Counted from the first letter of the stretch, positions 1-8,578 are shown. The stretch: 64,000 nucleotides of DNA from Paradesulfitobacterium ferrireducens (GCF_017310645.1 NZ_JAFLRH010000002.1:62001-126000), one strand, 5' to 3'. Translations and numbers: made by a program. Notes: a model not told the origin generated them from the letters alone.

Positions 1-336
1 GGAGTGCGCAATAATCCTGAAGCAATCAGCGAAATTGTCGGTCTCCCGGATAAAGTGTTCCCGGTATTCGGTATGGCTTTAGGCATACCGGCCGAAGAAC
101 AAATAGTAAAACCCAGGTTACCGCTTGAAGGTGTTTTTCAAGTAGACGAATATGATCAGAAACAACATCCAGTCATCATTAACCAATATGACGAGATCAT
201 GGAGCAGTATTATATTTCTCGTTTAAGCAATAACAAGAAAAGCAACTGGTCGCAAGCCATGGCGGATTTTTATCGCGAAAACCGCAGAATGCATATGAAG
301 AAATTCTTAGAAGACAAAGGATTTACCTTAAAATAA
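1..336 (+). CDS. NADPH-dependent nitroreductase, C-terminal part (gene begins upstream)
   Basis: The reading frame is open from the first base, so the start lies outside the window. The visible 110 or so residues resemble the C-terminal half of NfsA/Frp-type FMN nitroreductases. The segment GLPDKVFPVFGMALGIP followed by VKPRLPLEGVF matches the family pattern of a 'P-x-FG-x-x-x-G-x-P' stretch followed by 'KPRLP'. The end is basic and helical, as in that family. Such enzymes reduce nitro compounds, quinones or flavins with NADPH in the cytoplasm. The FMN-binding N-terminal half cannot be inspected. The next gene starts 27 bases downstream, so the two may be co-transcribed. Confidence 0.72.
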   Translation, partial: GVRNNPEAISEIVGLPDKVFPVFGMALGIPAEEQIVKPRLPLEGVFQVDEYDQKQHPVIINQYDEIMEQYYISRLSNNKKSNWSQAMADFYRENRRMHMKKFLEDKGFTLK

Positions 337-363
337 GGTTTGATGGGGTGGGGGGATACGCCA

Positions 364-1110
364 ATGAGAAATTCGATAGCGATTGTTACGGGTGCGGGCA
401 GGGGCATTGGCAAAGCAATCGCTAAAGGATTGGTTAATCAGGGAATCCATGTTATTGTTAATGACTTTGATGAAAACCTGGCACGGCAGGCCGTAGAGGA
501 GATCGGACAATCTTCTTCTTACTATGTATGTGATGTTTCCGATTACAATTTGGTTTCCAGGTTTATTTCAGATGTCAAAACAGTTTATGGTCAAATTGAT
601 ATACTCGTGAACAATGCCGGCATATCTCCTAAAAAGATGGGCAATAAAGTTCCGATATATGAGATGGACCCGGGTGAGTGGCAAAGAGTTGTAGAGATTA
701 ACCTGAATGGGGCGTTCTATATGACAAGGTTAGTTACCCCGCTCATGATCGAACAGAAATTCGGGCGGATTATCAACATGTCCTCAATTGCTGCCAAAAG
801 CTATATTGATATTACAGGAAGCCATTATGCTGCGACCAAAGCAGGGTTAATCGGGCTGACGAAAGCTGCGGCGGGAGAGTTGGCCCCGTATGGGATAACT
901 GTTAATGCGATTGCCCCGGGAAGAATAAGAACTGAAATGATGGAAGGGGTAAGCTCAAAGGACAATGAATTGATTTTAGCCCAGATAGCATCAGGTAAAT
1001 TTGGAGAAGTGGAAGATGTCGCCGGAGTGGTCGAGTTCTTAGCCAGTGATAAGGCATCTTATATTACCGGGGCAGTCATTAATGTCGATGGTGGTTGGGT
1101 TATGGCGTAG
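364..1110 (+). CDS. SDR-family oxidoreductase, FabG-like (248 aa)
   Basis: This is a classical short-chain dehydrogenase/reductase. The N-terminal cofactor motif TGAGRGIG, the NNAG motif (residues about 83-86), the catalytic Ser-Tyr-Lys set (MSSIAAKS, then YAATK) and the C-terminal GAVINVDGGW are all visible. The family reduces or oxidises carbonyl/alcohol groups with NAD(P)H, and the closest well-known member is 3-oxoacyl-ACP reductase. The substrate is unknown. ATG 364 was chosen because a G-rich ribosome site (GGGGTGGGGGG) lies just upstream and the Rossmann fold begins right after it. In-frame TTG 340 and ATG 343 would add residues with no family counterpart. A second FabG-like gene lies at 9637. 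Confidence 0.85.
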   Translation: MRNSIAIVTGAGRGIGKAIAKGLVNQGIHVIVNDFDENLARQAVEEIGQSSSYYVCDVSDYNLVSRFISDVKTVYGQIDILVNNAGISPKKMGNKVPIYEMDPGEWQRVVEINLNGAFYMTRLVTPLMIEQKFGRIINMSSIAAKSYIDITGSHYAATKAGLIGLTKAAAGELAPYGITVNAIAPGRIRTEMMEGVSSKDNELILAQIASGKFGEVEDVAGVVEFLASDKASYITGAVINVDGGWVMA

Positions 1111-1236
1111 GAATGTAAAAGAAGAGTGTTGAATTTCGATTACTACAGATGTAAAATATAGGAAATACCTGCTCTGGATATAACCGCTGGGAATTGATCT
1201 TAGCGGTTTCTGTTTTAATGAGAGGAGCGATATTTT

Positions 1237-1953
1237 ATGTATATTATCCTAGGGGTTGCCCTGATCCTGATCGTCATCGGGATTTTAGTCAAATACCGAA
1301 AATGGTATTGGCTTATTTCAGGGTACAATACCTTGTCGGCAGCCGAGAAGGATAAAGTGGACATCAAACGTTTGGGCAATCTCACCGGTAATTTGCTGTT
1401 TGGGCTTGCCGGAATCTTTATCATTAGCTTTGTGCTAAGCCTAACGGGGTACCGCACCGCATCCATTGCAGTGATTCTGTTCGTGTTTCCGGCGGCCGTC
1501 TTCGGTACGATTAAAAGCCAAAGATACACTCCAAGTAGCGAGGGGCGTAAGGCAGCGCTAATCGTGGTCGGTATATCCAGTGTGATTTTCGTAGCCATTA
1601 TCGGCCTACTCATCTGGGGCAGCCGTGAGCAAACCGTGATTGTCAGCGCCGAAAATATTAAGGTCACCGGAATGTATGGCACCCAAATTCCCCTTAACGA
1701 GATTAAAAATGTGAGTCTAAAAGAAGGAATTCCCAACGTCCTGCGCAAAACCAGCGGGCTGGATAACGGCAAAATCTTAAAAGGAAATTTTGATACCCTG
1801 CAGTACGGCAAGGTCAAGTTATTCCTTAATATCAAGCAGAATACATACGTTTTAATATACACCCGGGGAGGACAGTATTACCTGATAAATTTTAGCGATG
1901 GGCAGAGGACAAAGGATCTTTATCAAAATATCCTGCTGTTTTGGCACGGGTAA
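1237..1953 (+). CDS. DUF3784-like membrane protein with a PH-like C-terminal domain (238 aa)
   Basis: The N-terminal 65 residues resemble the DUF3784 family: a first membrane helix, then KWYWLISGYNTLSAAEKDKVD, then a second helix. Further hydrophobic segments lie near residues 70-90 and 103-123. The last 105 residues are soluble and beta-rich and end in a short helix, like small bacterial pleckstrin-homology-like domains. The function of this arrangement is unknown; a membrane-bound stress or envelope role is only a guess. The ATG has a GAGAGGAG site 9 bases upstream. A long antisense reading frame covers the same DNA but has no ribosome site or family resemblance. Confidence 0.7.
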   Translation: MYIILGVALILIVIGILVKYRKWYWLISGYNTLSAAEKDKVDIKRLGNLTGNLLFGLAGIFIISFVLSLTGYRTASIAVILFVFPAAVFGTIKSQRYTPSSEGRKAALIVVGISSVIFVAIIGLLIWGSREQTVIVSAENIKVTGMYGTQIPLNEIKNVSLKEGIPNVLRKTSGLDNGKILKGNFDTLQYGKVKLFLNIKQNTYVLIYTRGGQYYLINFSDGQRTKDLYQNILLFWHG

Positions 1954-1962
1954 CGTCTAAAA

Positions 1963-2001
1963 CCTCCTCCCTCCTCATAAGATGTTCATGAGAGGGGGGA
2001 G
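1963..2001 (+). promoter_or_regulatory. Imperfect hairpin whose 3' arm is the ribosome site of the next gene
   Basis: The C/T-rich arm CCTCCTCCCTCCTCAT (1963-1978) can pair with the purine-rich arm ATGAGAGGGGGGAGG (1988-2002). The second arm is also the only Shine-Dalgarno-like sequence for the GTG at 2007. It could be a weak terminator for the upstream gene, but no T-run follows. Occlusion of the ribosome site is an inference. Confidence 0.4.
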
Positions 2002-2006
2002 GGGGC

Positions 2007-2258
2007 GTGCTCAATCTTACGACTTGGCTAACTTACGGGTTTTTCGTTTTGTGTCTGGTCTTAGGTTGGAGTGCCGCCGCTGTTCTGGACTATGATGGGA
2101 TTTTACGCCGTTCAACGTCTCGCTGGGGCCGTCTCCTTCTCCGTCTCGGCGTAACCTTAGTCTTAGCGGAGGGTTTCCGCATTTTCTTAAGCTATGTCAT
2201 AGGACCGCTCTTAGATCTCTTGGTCAATCGGAGTATTAATGGATTTCGGACGTTCTGA
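2007..2258 (+). CDS. Small two-helix membrane protein (83 aa), DUF1146/YwzB-like
   Basis: A short protein with two predicted membrane segments (about residues 8-27 and 45-68) separated by a basic loop containing RRSTSRWGR. Size and layout recall the DUF1146 family of small Firmicutes membrane proteins, but the match is weak. The start is a GTG directly behind a very G-rich ribosome site (1994-2005). It follows the DUF3784-like gene by 53 bases and may share its transcript. No function can be assigned. Confidence 0.55.
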   Translation: MLNLTTWLTYGFFVLCLVLGWSAAAVLDYDGILRRSTSRWGRLLLRLGVTLVLAEGFRIFLSYVIGPLLDLLVNRSINGFRTF

Positions 2259-2390
2259 TTTTTTGGCGATATAAAAGTAATATGGAACGAAACGAGACTG
2301 TTGACGCAGAGACCCGATGGGAATCTGTGTCATATTTTTTTACGCATATTTATTTTCTATAAAGAATTGAAAAAATACTTACTGTCCGTG

Positions 2391-2443
2391 TTGAGTTAAG
2401 AGGTAATAACGGTTAAAATATACACAAATTGTACATATTTGTG
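2391..2443 (+). promoter_or_regulatory. Sigma-A promoter and palindromic operator of the MFS gene
   Basis: TTGAGT (2391-2396) and TAAAAT (2414-2419) are separated by 17 bases, a standard vegetative promoter spacing. A perfect 7-bp inverted repeat, CACAAAT/ATTTGTG with a 7-base spacer (2423-2443), sits at the expected transcription start and just before the ribosome site. It is a plausible repressor site; its protein is not identified. Apart from this, the interval 2259-2462 holds no gene. Confidence 0.5.
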
Positions 2444-2462
2444 AATATGGGGGAGAGATCAA

Positions 2463-3812
2463 GTGAATATTTCACAACGGATTGACCGTTTGCCGGTTAC
2501 AGGCATGCTCTGGCAGGTTCTCATCTTTACCGGGATTGGGTGGCTCTTTGACGCTATGGACCAAGGGATGGTTGCTGGGGTGATGGCTGCCATCGGAAGT
2601 GAGTGGCAGCTCCAGCCGTCGCAGCTGGGGCTTCTCGGGAGTGCCGGGGCCGTGGGCATGGCTATAGGGGCAGCACTGGCCGGCATGGCTTCAGATAAGT
2701 GGGGGCGGCGGACGGTGATCCTCTTAACGCTCGTTTTATATGGGGTAGCCAGCGGGCTTTCCGGATTGGCTCAAGGATTCGGCATGCTTTTGGTTTTCCG
2801 GTTTTTGACCGGTTTAGGCTTAGGGGGAGAACTTCCGGCAGCATCAACTTTAGTAAGCGAGTTTTCTCCGGCGACGGCCCGCGGGCGCATGGTTGTACTC
2901 TTAGAAAGTTTTTGGGCCTGGGGCTGGATTTTGGCCGCTTTGATTGCTTATATGGTCATTCCCGTTTATGGCTGGCGCGTTGCCTTTTTCTTAGGAGCAG
3001 TACCGGCCTTATACGCAGCTTACCTGAGACGGTCAGTTCCGGAATCTCCCCGGTATTTGGAGCAGACTGGAAATATCGGGGAAGCGGATGCAATCGTAAG
3101 CCGGATGGAGAGTCAAGCTGGACTGGCCCCTCTGAAAGCCCATGAAAAAAGTCCGGCTCCTCCCAAATCCCGCCGGCTCTCGTTGCTGGAATTATGGTCT
3201 CCAGCTTACCGGCGGCGCACCTTGGTGCTTTGGATCTTGTGGCTGGGGATCAATTTCGGGTATTACGGGTTTGTGCTTTGGATACCCACACTAATGATCG
3301 GGAAAGGCTTTGTGCTGATTAAGAGTTTGCAGTTTACTTTAATCATGAGCTTGGCCCAGCTTCCGGGGTATTACAGTGCGGCTTATTTGATTGAAAAAAT
3401 CGGCCGCAAGGCGGTGCTGGTCATTTATTTGGCGGGGACCGCGCTGGCTGCTTATCTATTCGGGCAAAGTGTGACGATCAATCAGATCCTTATCTTTGGC
3501 TCGCTTCTTTATTTCTTTAGCCTGGGAGCATGGGGCGCAGTCTACGCCTACACACCGGAAATGTACCCGACGGTGGCCCGCGGGAGCGGTACCGGCTGGG
3601 CGGCTGCCGTAGGAAGAATCGGGATGATAGCCGCACCCTATGCAGTAGGGGTCATTTATCAGACGTATGGTAAGGTAACGGGATACACCTATGTGTTTGG
3701 GATGTTGACTGCCGTTTTTGCGGTGGTGGCAGTAGCAGTGCTTATTTTAGGCATCGAGACCAAAGGCAAGAGTTTGGAAGAGCTGGCGGAGACTTCGCAG
3801 GCAGCGAGATGA
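2463..3812 (+). CDS. MFS transporter, sugar/aromatic-acid/niacin type (449 aa)
   Basis: A twelve-helix major facilitator. Landmarks are the D-x-x-D-like pattern in helix 1 (WLFDAMDQG), the loop 2-3 signature GMASDKWGRRTVI, the RFLTGLGLGGELPA segment in helix 4, the PESPRYL motif before the central loop, and the repeated IEKIGRKAV loop in the second half. These features fit the AAHS/NiaP branch of proton symporters for small organic acids. The central cytoplasmic loop is charged (residues about 190-235). Translation starts at GTG 2463 behind GGGGGAGAG. It has its own promoter and operator and stands alone. The substrate is not predictable from sequence. Confidence 0.85.
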   Translation: MNISQRIDRLPVTGMLWQVLIFTGIGWLFDAMDQGMVAGVMAAIGSEWQLQPSQLGLLGSAGAVGMAIGAALAGMASDKWGRRTVILLTLVLYGVASGLSGLAQGFGMLLVFRFLTGLGLGGELPAASTLVSEFSPATARGRMVVLLESFWAWGWILAALIAYMVIPVYGWRVAFFLGAVPALYAAYLRRSVPESPRYLEQTGNIGEADAIVSRMESQAGLAPLKAHEKSPAPPKSRRLSLLELWSPAYRRRTLVLWILWLGINFGYYGFVLWIPTLMIGKGFVLIKSLQFTLIMSLAQLPGYYSAAYLIEKIGRKAVLVIYLAGTALAAYLFGQSVTINQILIFGSLLYFFSLGAWGAVYAYTPEMYPTVARGSGTGWAAAVGRIGMIAAPYAVGVIYQTYGKVTGYTYVFGMLTAVFAVVAVAVLILGIETKGKSLEELAETSQAAR

Positions 3813-3850
3813 TATTTTCTTTTCGCCGGCTTGCAGGATAGATCACGTCA

Positions 3851-3934
3851 GAGTATATATTAGAGGACTACATAATAAACAAGCATAAGATTACGATATT
3901 ACACGTTGCTCGTGAGGACATGGCTGAAATCTAA
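3851..3934 (+). pseudogene. Remnant of a Phd/RelE-type toxin-antitoxin pair
   Basis: This non-coding stretch aligns base by base with the junction of the intact pair at 21171-21252. It keeps the end of the antitoxin gene (GAGTATAT...), the junction, and the first 18 codons of the toxin (NKHKITILHVAREDMAEI against SKLKVTILQIAREDIAEI). The toxin start codon has become ATA and a stop follows after 18 codons. The rest of both genes is missing. A strong terminator follows 12 bases later. Confidence 0.75.
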
Positions 3935-3945
3935 AGACTACAATT

Positions 3946-3978
3946 AAAGGCCGCCGAATAATACTACGGCGGCCTTTC
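3946..3978 (+). terminator. Rho-independent terminator
   Basis: An 11-base stem AAAGGCCGCCG/CGGCGGCCTTT with a 10-base loop, followed by CTG. The A and T runs at its base mean it could work in either direction. It would end transcription coming from the MFS gene. Confidence 0.75.
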
Positions 3979-4057
3979 TGATTGGGTCAAGTTTCTGTTC
4001 AAGCAGCAATAACTTCAATTCAAGTACAAAATCCAACCGTTGAGGTTCAATTTATAG

Positions 4058-4088
4058 ACTTCAATGTTATTTCCCAGTATATTGAAGT
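4058..4088 (+). promoter_or_regulatory. Inverted repeat, candidate operator of the TetR gene
   Basis: ACTTCAAT (4058-4065) and ATTGAAGT (4081-4088) form perfect arms 15 bases apart. A further ACTTCAAT lies at 4012-4019. The repeats occupy the leader of the TetR gene, where autoregulation is common. The interval 3813-4136 otherwise holds only the toxin-antitoxin remnant and the terminator. Confidence 0.4.
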
Positions 4089-4136
4089 TGAGAGTTGATT
4101 CATGTTACAAGTTTTATTGCAAATGGAGTGAATAAA

Positions 4137-4778
4137 GTGTCAGGTAAGAATTGGGGTCTTGAAGAAGTGAATATTACAAGTAAGTCATTTCAGGCGAAAA
4201 CGAGCAGAGGGGAAGCAACAAGGCAAAAATTGCTGGCGGCGGCGGAAGAAATTTTTGGGACCAAAGGTTACTTTCGCACATCTGTAGTGGATATTACCCT
4301 GAAAGCCGGAGTGGCCCAGGGAACATTCTATGTATATTTTCCGGGGAAGAAAGACATATTTGAGGAACTGGTTAAGGAATTGAGCCATAATTTGCGTCAA
4401 GAAATAAGTCAGGCAGTAACAAGTGTGAAAAACCGGATGGAAGCAGAAGAACGGGGGTTAGCCGCATTTTTTGCTTTTATCAAGGAACACCGCAATCTTT
4501 ACCGGATTGTACAAGAGGCCCAGTTTGTAGACGAGGAATTATATAAATGGTATTATCGCCGCTTTGCCCAAGGGTACATTAAAGGGTTGGAAGGGGCAAT
4601 GGCTTCAGGAGAATTTCGTAATTTAGATGCAGAAACTGTTGCTTATGCACTGATCGGGATGGCTGAGTTCTTAGGAAGACGCTGGGTATTGTGGGAAGAA
4701 AGAGAGATGCCGCAAGAGGCTTTGGAGACTGCCTTAACTTTGGCCATGCAAGGATTGCTGCCGCGGGTAAAGAGCTAA
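4137..4778 (+). CDS. TetR/AcrR-family transcriptional regulator (213 aa)
   Basis: The N-terminal DNA-binding domain is clear: TRQKLLAAAEEIFGTKGYFRTSVVDITLKAGVAQGTFYVYFPGKKDIFEEL has the TetR helix-turn-helix with the terminal YFxxKxxIF pattern, with the first half split here only by position. The helical C-terminal domain would bind an effector, probably an acyl-CoA or fatty acid given the neighbours. GTG 4137 is preceded by GGAG at 8 bases; TTG 4095 and GTG 4167 are in-frame alternatives. It sits just upstream of the ABC-importer and acyl-CoA-ligase genes and probably controls them, and perhaps itself through the inverted repeat in its leader. Confidence 0.82.
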   Translation: MSGKNWGLEEVNITSKSFQAKTSRGEATRQKLLAAAEEIFGTKGYFRTSVVDITLKAGVAQGTFYVYFPGKKDIFEELVKELSHNLRQEISQAVTSVKNRMEAEERGLAAFFAFIKEHRNLYRIVQEAQFVDEELYKWYYRRFAQGYIKGLEGAMASGEFRNLDAETVAYALIGMAEFLGRRWVLWEEREMPQEALETALTLAMQGLLPRVKS

Positions 4779-4936
4779 CAAGAGGTAACAAAAGGGGGGG
4801 TGCTGCTTCATTATAGCCGCAGAGGCATTGCAGTGGGGTACGAAAATGAAAGGAGGTTGTTTTTCCCTGGAGTTTTCATGTACGGTCGGTTCAAAAATAT
4901 AATATCCAGAATCTTATGAATTGGGAGGGTTATCGG

Positions 4937-6169
4937 ATGAATCCTAAGAATCTCAAGCGAGTAAAAGTTGGCATCGTAAGCATACTTGGACTTACCCTGC
5001 TTCTATCCGGTTGTGGCTCGCAGCCGTCTGCCAACTCCGGTGGGCAAGGGGGAGCAGAGAAAGCACCTATAAAAATTGGAATTGTTACATCTCAGACCGG
5101 TGCTTTGGAGGGGTATGGAAAACAGCACATCAAGGGGTTTGAACTTGGTCTGGAATATGCAACAAAGGGCAGTAAGCAAGTAGGAGGACGGCCCATTCAA
5201 GTCATTGTCGAAGATACCCAAACCAAACCGGAAGTGGCGAAACAAAAAGCAATTAAACTTTTGGAAGAAGACAAAGTGGATCTGTTAGTAGGTAGTGCCA
5301 GTTCGACCGACGCCTTGGCCGTTGTGCCCCTGGCACAGGAGTACAAAAAGATCATGGTGGTCGAACCGGCTGTGGCTGATTCGATTACCGGTGCGCAGTG
5401 GAACCGGTACATTTTCCGCACTGCCCGGAACTCTTCCCAAGATGCGATAGCGGGAGCCGCTGCTATTGCTAAACCAGGAGGAAAGATTGCCATCTTGGCT
5501 CCGGACAGTGCTTACGGACGCGATGGGGCGAAAGCTTTCAAACCGGCGGCCGAAAAATTGGGCGCCAAAATTGTGCTCGAAGAGTATCAGGCTACTAATA
5601 ATCCGGATTTTACGGCAATTTTACAGCGGATTATTGCTGAAAAACCAGATTATCTCTATGTTATTTGGGCAGGAGCCAATGCTCCTTGGCAACAGATTTC
5701 CGATCTGAAAGTGCCGGAGAAGGGTATTAAGGTTTCCACCGGAGTACCGGACATTGCTGCCCTAAAAACTATGTGGAGCATTGTCGGGATGGAAGGGCTT
5801 GGGTTGTACTATTATGAATTGCCCAAAAATTCGGTAAACGACTGGCTGGTTCAAGCACATCAAAAGAAATACAATGAGCCACCTGATCTTTTTACTGCGG
5901 GGGGTATGACTGCAGCCATGGCTATCGTGCAGGCCCTGGAAAAAACCGGTGGTGATGCCGATGCGGAAAAACTCATTGCCACCATGGAAGGAATGTCTTT
6001 TGATTCACCGAAAGGCAAAATGACTTTCCGCCAGGAAGATCATCAGGCTTTGCAGGCACTTTATGCTGTCCGGTTGGAGAAAAAAGAAGGTGTGGCCTGG
6101 CCGGTGCCGGTGCTCTTACGGGAAATGACTCCGGAAGAAACTGCGCCGCCAATACTTAATAAGAGATAA
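4937..6169 (+). CDS. Branched-chain-amino-acid-type ABC transporter, substrate-binding lipoprotein (410 aa)
   Basis: A LivK-like periplasmic-binding-protein fold (type I) tethered to the membrane. The N-terminus has a lipoprotein signal with lipobox LLLSGC, so Cys26 would carry the lipid. The mature part starts with IKIGIVTSQTGALEGYGKQH, typical of the family, followed by QVIVEDTQTKPEVAKQKAIKLL. These proteins bind amino acids, but many homologues bind aromatic acids, urea or short amides. ATG 4937 has GGGAGGG 7 bases upstream; ATG 4916 has no site. It is the first gene of a five-gene importer operon, and later acyl-CoA ligases suggest a carboxylic-acid ligand (inference). Confidence 0.88.
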   Translation: MNPKNLKRVKVGIVSILGLTLLLSGCGSQPSANSGGQGGAEKAPIKIGIVTSQTGALEGYGKQHIKGFELGLEYATKGSKQVGGRPIQVIVEDTQTKPEVAKQKAIKLLEEDKVDLLVGSASSTDALAVVPLAQEYKKIMVVEPAVADSITGAQWNRYIFRTARNSSQDAIAGAAAIAKPGGKIAILAPDSAYGRDGAKAFKPAAEKLGAKIVLEEYQATNNPDFTAILQRIIAEKPDYLYVIWAGANAPWQQISDLKVPEKGIKVSTGVPDIAALKTMWSIVGMEGLGLYYYELPKNSVNDWLVQAHQKKYNEPPDLFTAGGMTAAMAIVQALEKTGGDADAEKLIATMEGMSFDSPKGKMTFRQEDHQALQALYAVRLEKKEGVAWPVPVLLREMTPEETAPPILNKR

Positions 6170-6222
6170 GAAATATAAAGTCGCAAGAAAAATTGATTCG
6201 ATTTTTGTACAGGAGGAAAGCC

Positions 6223-6978
6223 ATGGCTGAGCCGATTATACGCACTCAGGATTTAACCATCATGTTTGGGGGGCATACGGCAGTTGACCATGTTAACCTG
6301 GATATCATGCCTAACAAGTTTGTCTCGATTATTGGACCCAACGGCGCGGGTAAAACCACTTTTTTTAACTTGTTGAGCGGACAGTTTTTCCCGACCTCCG
6401 GCAGGATCCTCTTTAAGGGGCATGACGTAACTGATATTCCGGCTCACCTGAGGACAAGACTTGGAATGGGGCGCAACTTTCAAATCAGCAACATCTTTCC
6501 GGACCTAACAGTACTGGAAAATGTGCGTTTGGCTGTCCAGGCCCGCTCAGGGATACATTACCAGATTTTGCGCCATCATCGCAAGTACAGCCGGTTTTCG
6601 GATCAGGCCATGGCTCTTCTGGAATCTGTAAAGCTTAGCGGAAAGGCTGCCCAGCCTTCCCGTTTCCTCGCCCACGGAGAAAAACGCAAATTGGAAATAG
6701 CCATCATCCTTGCATTGGAGCCCGAGGTTTTGCTTCTGGATGAGCCGACCGCAGGGATGGCGGTGGAGGAAGTGCCTGCAATCCTGGAACTGCTTGCGCG
6801 TTTGAAGACGGACAAACGGACGATTCTACTGGTTGAACATAAGATCGATATGGTCATGTCCCTCTCGGATACGCTAGTGGTTTTAGCCAATGGGAGACTG
6901 CTGGCTCAAGGGAACCCAAGGCAAATTATGGAGAATGAACAGGTTCAGGCTGCCTATCTGGGAGGGATCGCCCCATGA
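6223..6978 (+). CDS. ABC transporter ATP-binding protein, LivG-like (251 aa)
   Basis: One of two ATPases of the importer. Walker A is GPNGAGKTT. The LivG-type region RTRLGMGRNFQISNIFPDLTVLENV follows. The signature is replaced by the variant FLAHGEKRKLEIAIIL normal for LivG proteins. Walker B is VLLLDEPTAGM and the switch histidine lies in LLVEHKID. ATG 6223 follows AGGAGG by 6 bases. Its last codons overlap the next gene (ATGA), indicating translational coupling. Confidence 0.9.
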   Translation: MAEPIIRTQDLTIMFGGHTAVDHVNLDIMPNKFVSIIGPNGAGKTTFFNLLSGQFFPTSGRILFKGHDVTDIPAHLRTRLGMGRNFQISNIFPDLTVLENVRLAVQARSGIHYQILRHHRKYSRFSDQAMALLESVKLSGKAAQPSRFLAHGEKRKLEIAIILALEPEVLLLDEPTAGMAVEEVPAILELLARLKTDKRTILLVEHKIDMVMSLSDTLVVLANGRLLAQGNPRQIMENEQVQAAYLGGIAP

Positions 6979-7703
6979 TATTATCTTTAGCTGCGGTTGA
7001 GACATTTATCGGGCAATTCCATATCTTGCAGGATATTAACCTGGAAGTGCCCGAAGGTGGGGTTACAGTTATTTTAGGTCGCAATGGGGCAGGTAAGACC
7101 ACTACCCTGAGAACCATTATGGGGCTCACTCCTCCGTCCCGGGGCAGTATTACCTATCGAGGAAAAAGCATTAAGGGGTTGCCCCCTTACGCTATAGCCC
7201 GTAAAGGAATTGGGTTTATTCCGGAAGATCAGGGGATTTTTACTGATTTAACCGTGGAAGAAAATCTTCTATTGTCCACGCGTAAAAAGGATGATGAGAC
7301 TAAATCCCGCTGGCACATGGTCATGGACATCTTTCCGGATCTAAAAGAGAAACTCAAGCAAAAAAGCGGTGGTTTAAGCGGGGGACAGAAACAAATGCTG
7401 GCAATCGCCAGGACTTTGCTTAATGATAATCAGCTGCTCCTCATTGACGAACCAAGCAAAGGATTGGCGCCGATCGTGGTCGCCAGGCTGGCGGACGTGA
7501 TCCGCGAGCTTAAAAAGCATACAACCGTAGTGCTGGTGGAGCAAAACTTTGCGTTAGCTCTGGCTGTTGGGGAGAGATACATTATTATCGATGATGGAAG
7601 CACCGTAAAATCAGGGGTTATGAGTGAATTGGGGAAAAATAAAGAGCTTCAGCGCCGCTATTTAGGAATCACGGCTCCGAGCCACGGCGGGAAGGTGGTG
7701 TGA
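6975..7703 (+). CDS. ABC transporter ATP-binding protein, LivF-like (242 aa)
   Basis: The second ATPase. Walker A is GRNGAGKTTT, the signature is LSGGQKQMLAIAR, Walker B is LLLIDEPSKGLAP and the switch region is VLVEQNF, all standard for LivF. The segment GIGFIPEDQGIFTDLTVEENL is the typical Q-loop region of this subfamily. It overlaps LivG by four bases and its stop lies next to the start of the permease, so the five genes form one operon. Confidence 0.9.
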   Translation: MILSLAAVETFIGQFHILQDINLEVPEGGVTVILGRNGAGKTTTLRTIMGLTPPSRGSITYRGKSIKGLPPYAIARKGIGFIPEDQGIFTDLTVEENLLLSTRKKDDETKSRWHMVMDIFPDLKEKLKQKSGGLSGGQKQMLAIARTLLNDNQLLLIDEPSKGLAPIVVARLADVIRELKKHTTVVLVEQNFALALAVGERYIIIDDGSTVKSGVMSELGKNKELQRRYLGITAPSHGGKVV

Positions 7704-7705
7704 GG

Positions 7706-8578
7706 ATGGATACTTTTGTTAATCTCACCTTAAACGGCCTGGCCACGGGTATGATGATATTTTTGGTAGCATCCGGCCTGTCTTTGATCTTTGGGCTTAT
7801 GGGAGTCTTGAATTTTGCGCATGGCAGCATCTTTATGGCAGGTGCTTATTCCGGAGTATGGGCATACTCCAAAACCCAGAGTTTTACCCTTGCTCTGCTG
7901 GCAGGAATGGCTGTGGGGATAGTGGTCGGATATTTGGCTGAGTTAACGACCGTAAGGAGGGTCTATGGTAAGCCGGTGGCCCAGGTACTGATAACCACAG
8001 GGTTAATGTTAGTCTTAAATGAAGTACTTAAAGCAGTTTTTGGTCCTAATATCATTGCGGTATCTGTTCCGCCTCTTTTAGCCGGAAGTTGGGATCTAGG
8101 CGGTATTATTATTGTCAAGTACCGGATCTTTACGATTATTGTCGGTCTGGTGGTGGCAGTTGCAGGCCATTTCATTCTGACCCGCACACGCATCGGGATG
8201 ATCGTACGGGCAGGAGTGCAGAATCAAGAAATGGTACAGGTGCTGGCAATCAACATTCGCCGTACGTTTAGCCTGGTCTTCGTAAGCGGGGCAGCGTTGG
8301 CTGCCTTGGGAGGAATTATGATGGCCCCGGCACTCGGAGCTGTAAATCCCAATATGGGTCTTGAGAATCAGATGCTGGCGTTTATCGTGGTCGTGATCGG
8401 CGGGATGGGAAGTTTTGTAGGTTCTGCTCTGGGAGGCATCTTAGTGGGTTTGGCGGGAGCATATACTGCCTGGGTTTTTCCGGAGGCTTCGCTGGCGGTA
8501 AATGTAATCCTTATGGCTATTGTGCTTTTGCTTAAACCGAATGGACTTTTCGGCATGGGAGGTGGGCGCAATGCCTGA
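7706..8578 (+). CDS. Branched-chain-type ABC transporter permease, LivH-like (290 aa)
   Basis: A very hydrophobic protein with about eight membrane helices. LivH landmarks are GLSLIFGLMGVLNFAHGSIFMAGAY, split over the first two helices, the central TRTRIGMIVRAGVQNQEMVQVLAINI (EAA-like coupling loop), and the C-terminal GGMGSFVGSALGGILVG. It pairs with the LivM-like permease that follows. ATG 7706 fits the ribosome site best; GTG 7700, overlapping the LivF stop, is an alternative. Confidence 0.88.
   Translation: MDTFVNLTLNGLATGMMIFLVASGLSLIFGLMGVLNFAHGSIFMAGAYSGVWAYSKTQSFTLALLAGMAVGIVVGYLAELTTVRRVYGKPVAQVLITTGLMLVLNEVLKAVFGPNIIAVSVPPLLAGSWDLGGIIIVKYRIFTIIVGLVVAVAGHFILTRTRIGMIVRAGVQNQEMVQVLAINIRRTFSLVFVSGAALAALGGIMMAPALGAVNPNMGLENQMLAFIVVVIGGMGSFVGSALGGILVGLAGAYTAWVFPEASLAVNVILMAIVLLLKPNGLFGMGGGRNA

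Noticed and set aside
1215-1862. A 215-codon antisense frame opposite the DUF3784-like gene
   Set aside because: No ribosome site or recognisable domain; the sense frame has a membrane-protein family match.
4779-4936. Tail of a group II intron (GTACGGTCGGTTC resembles the 3' side of domain V)
   Set aside because: The matching 5' arm of domain V and any intron-encoded protein are missing; the similarity is too short.
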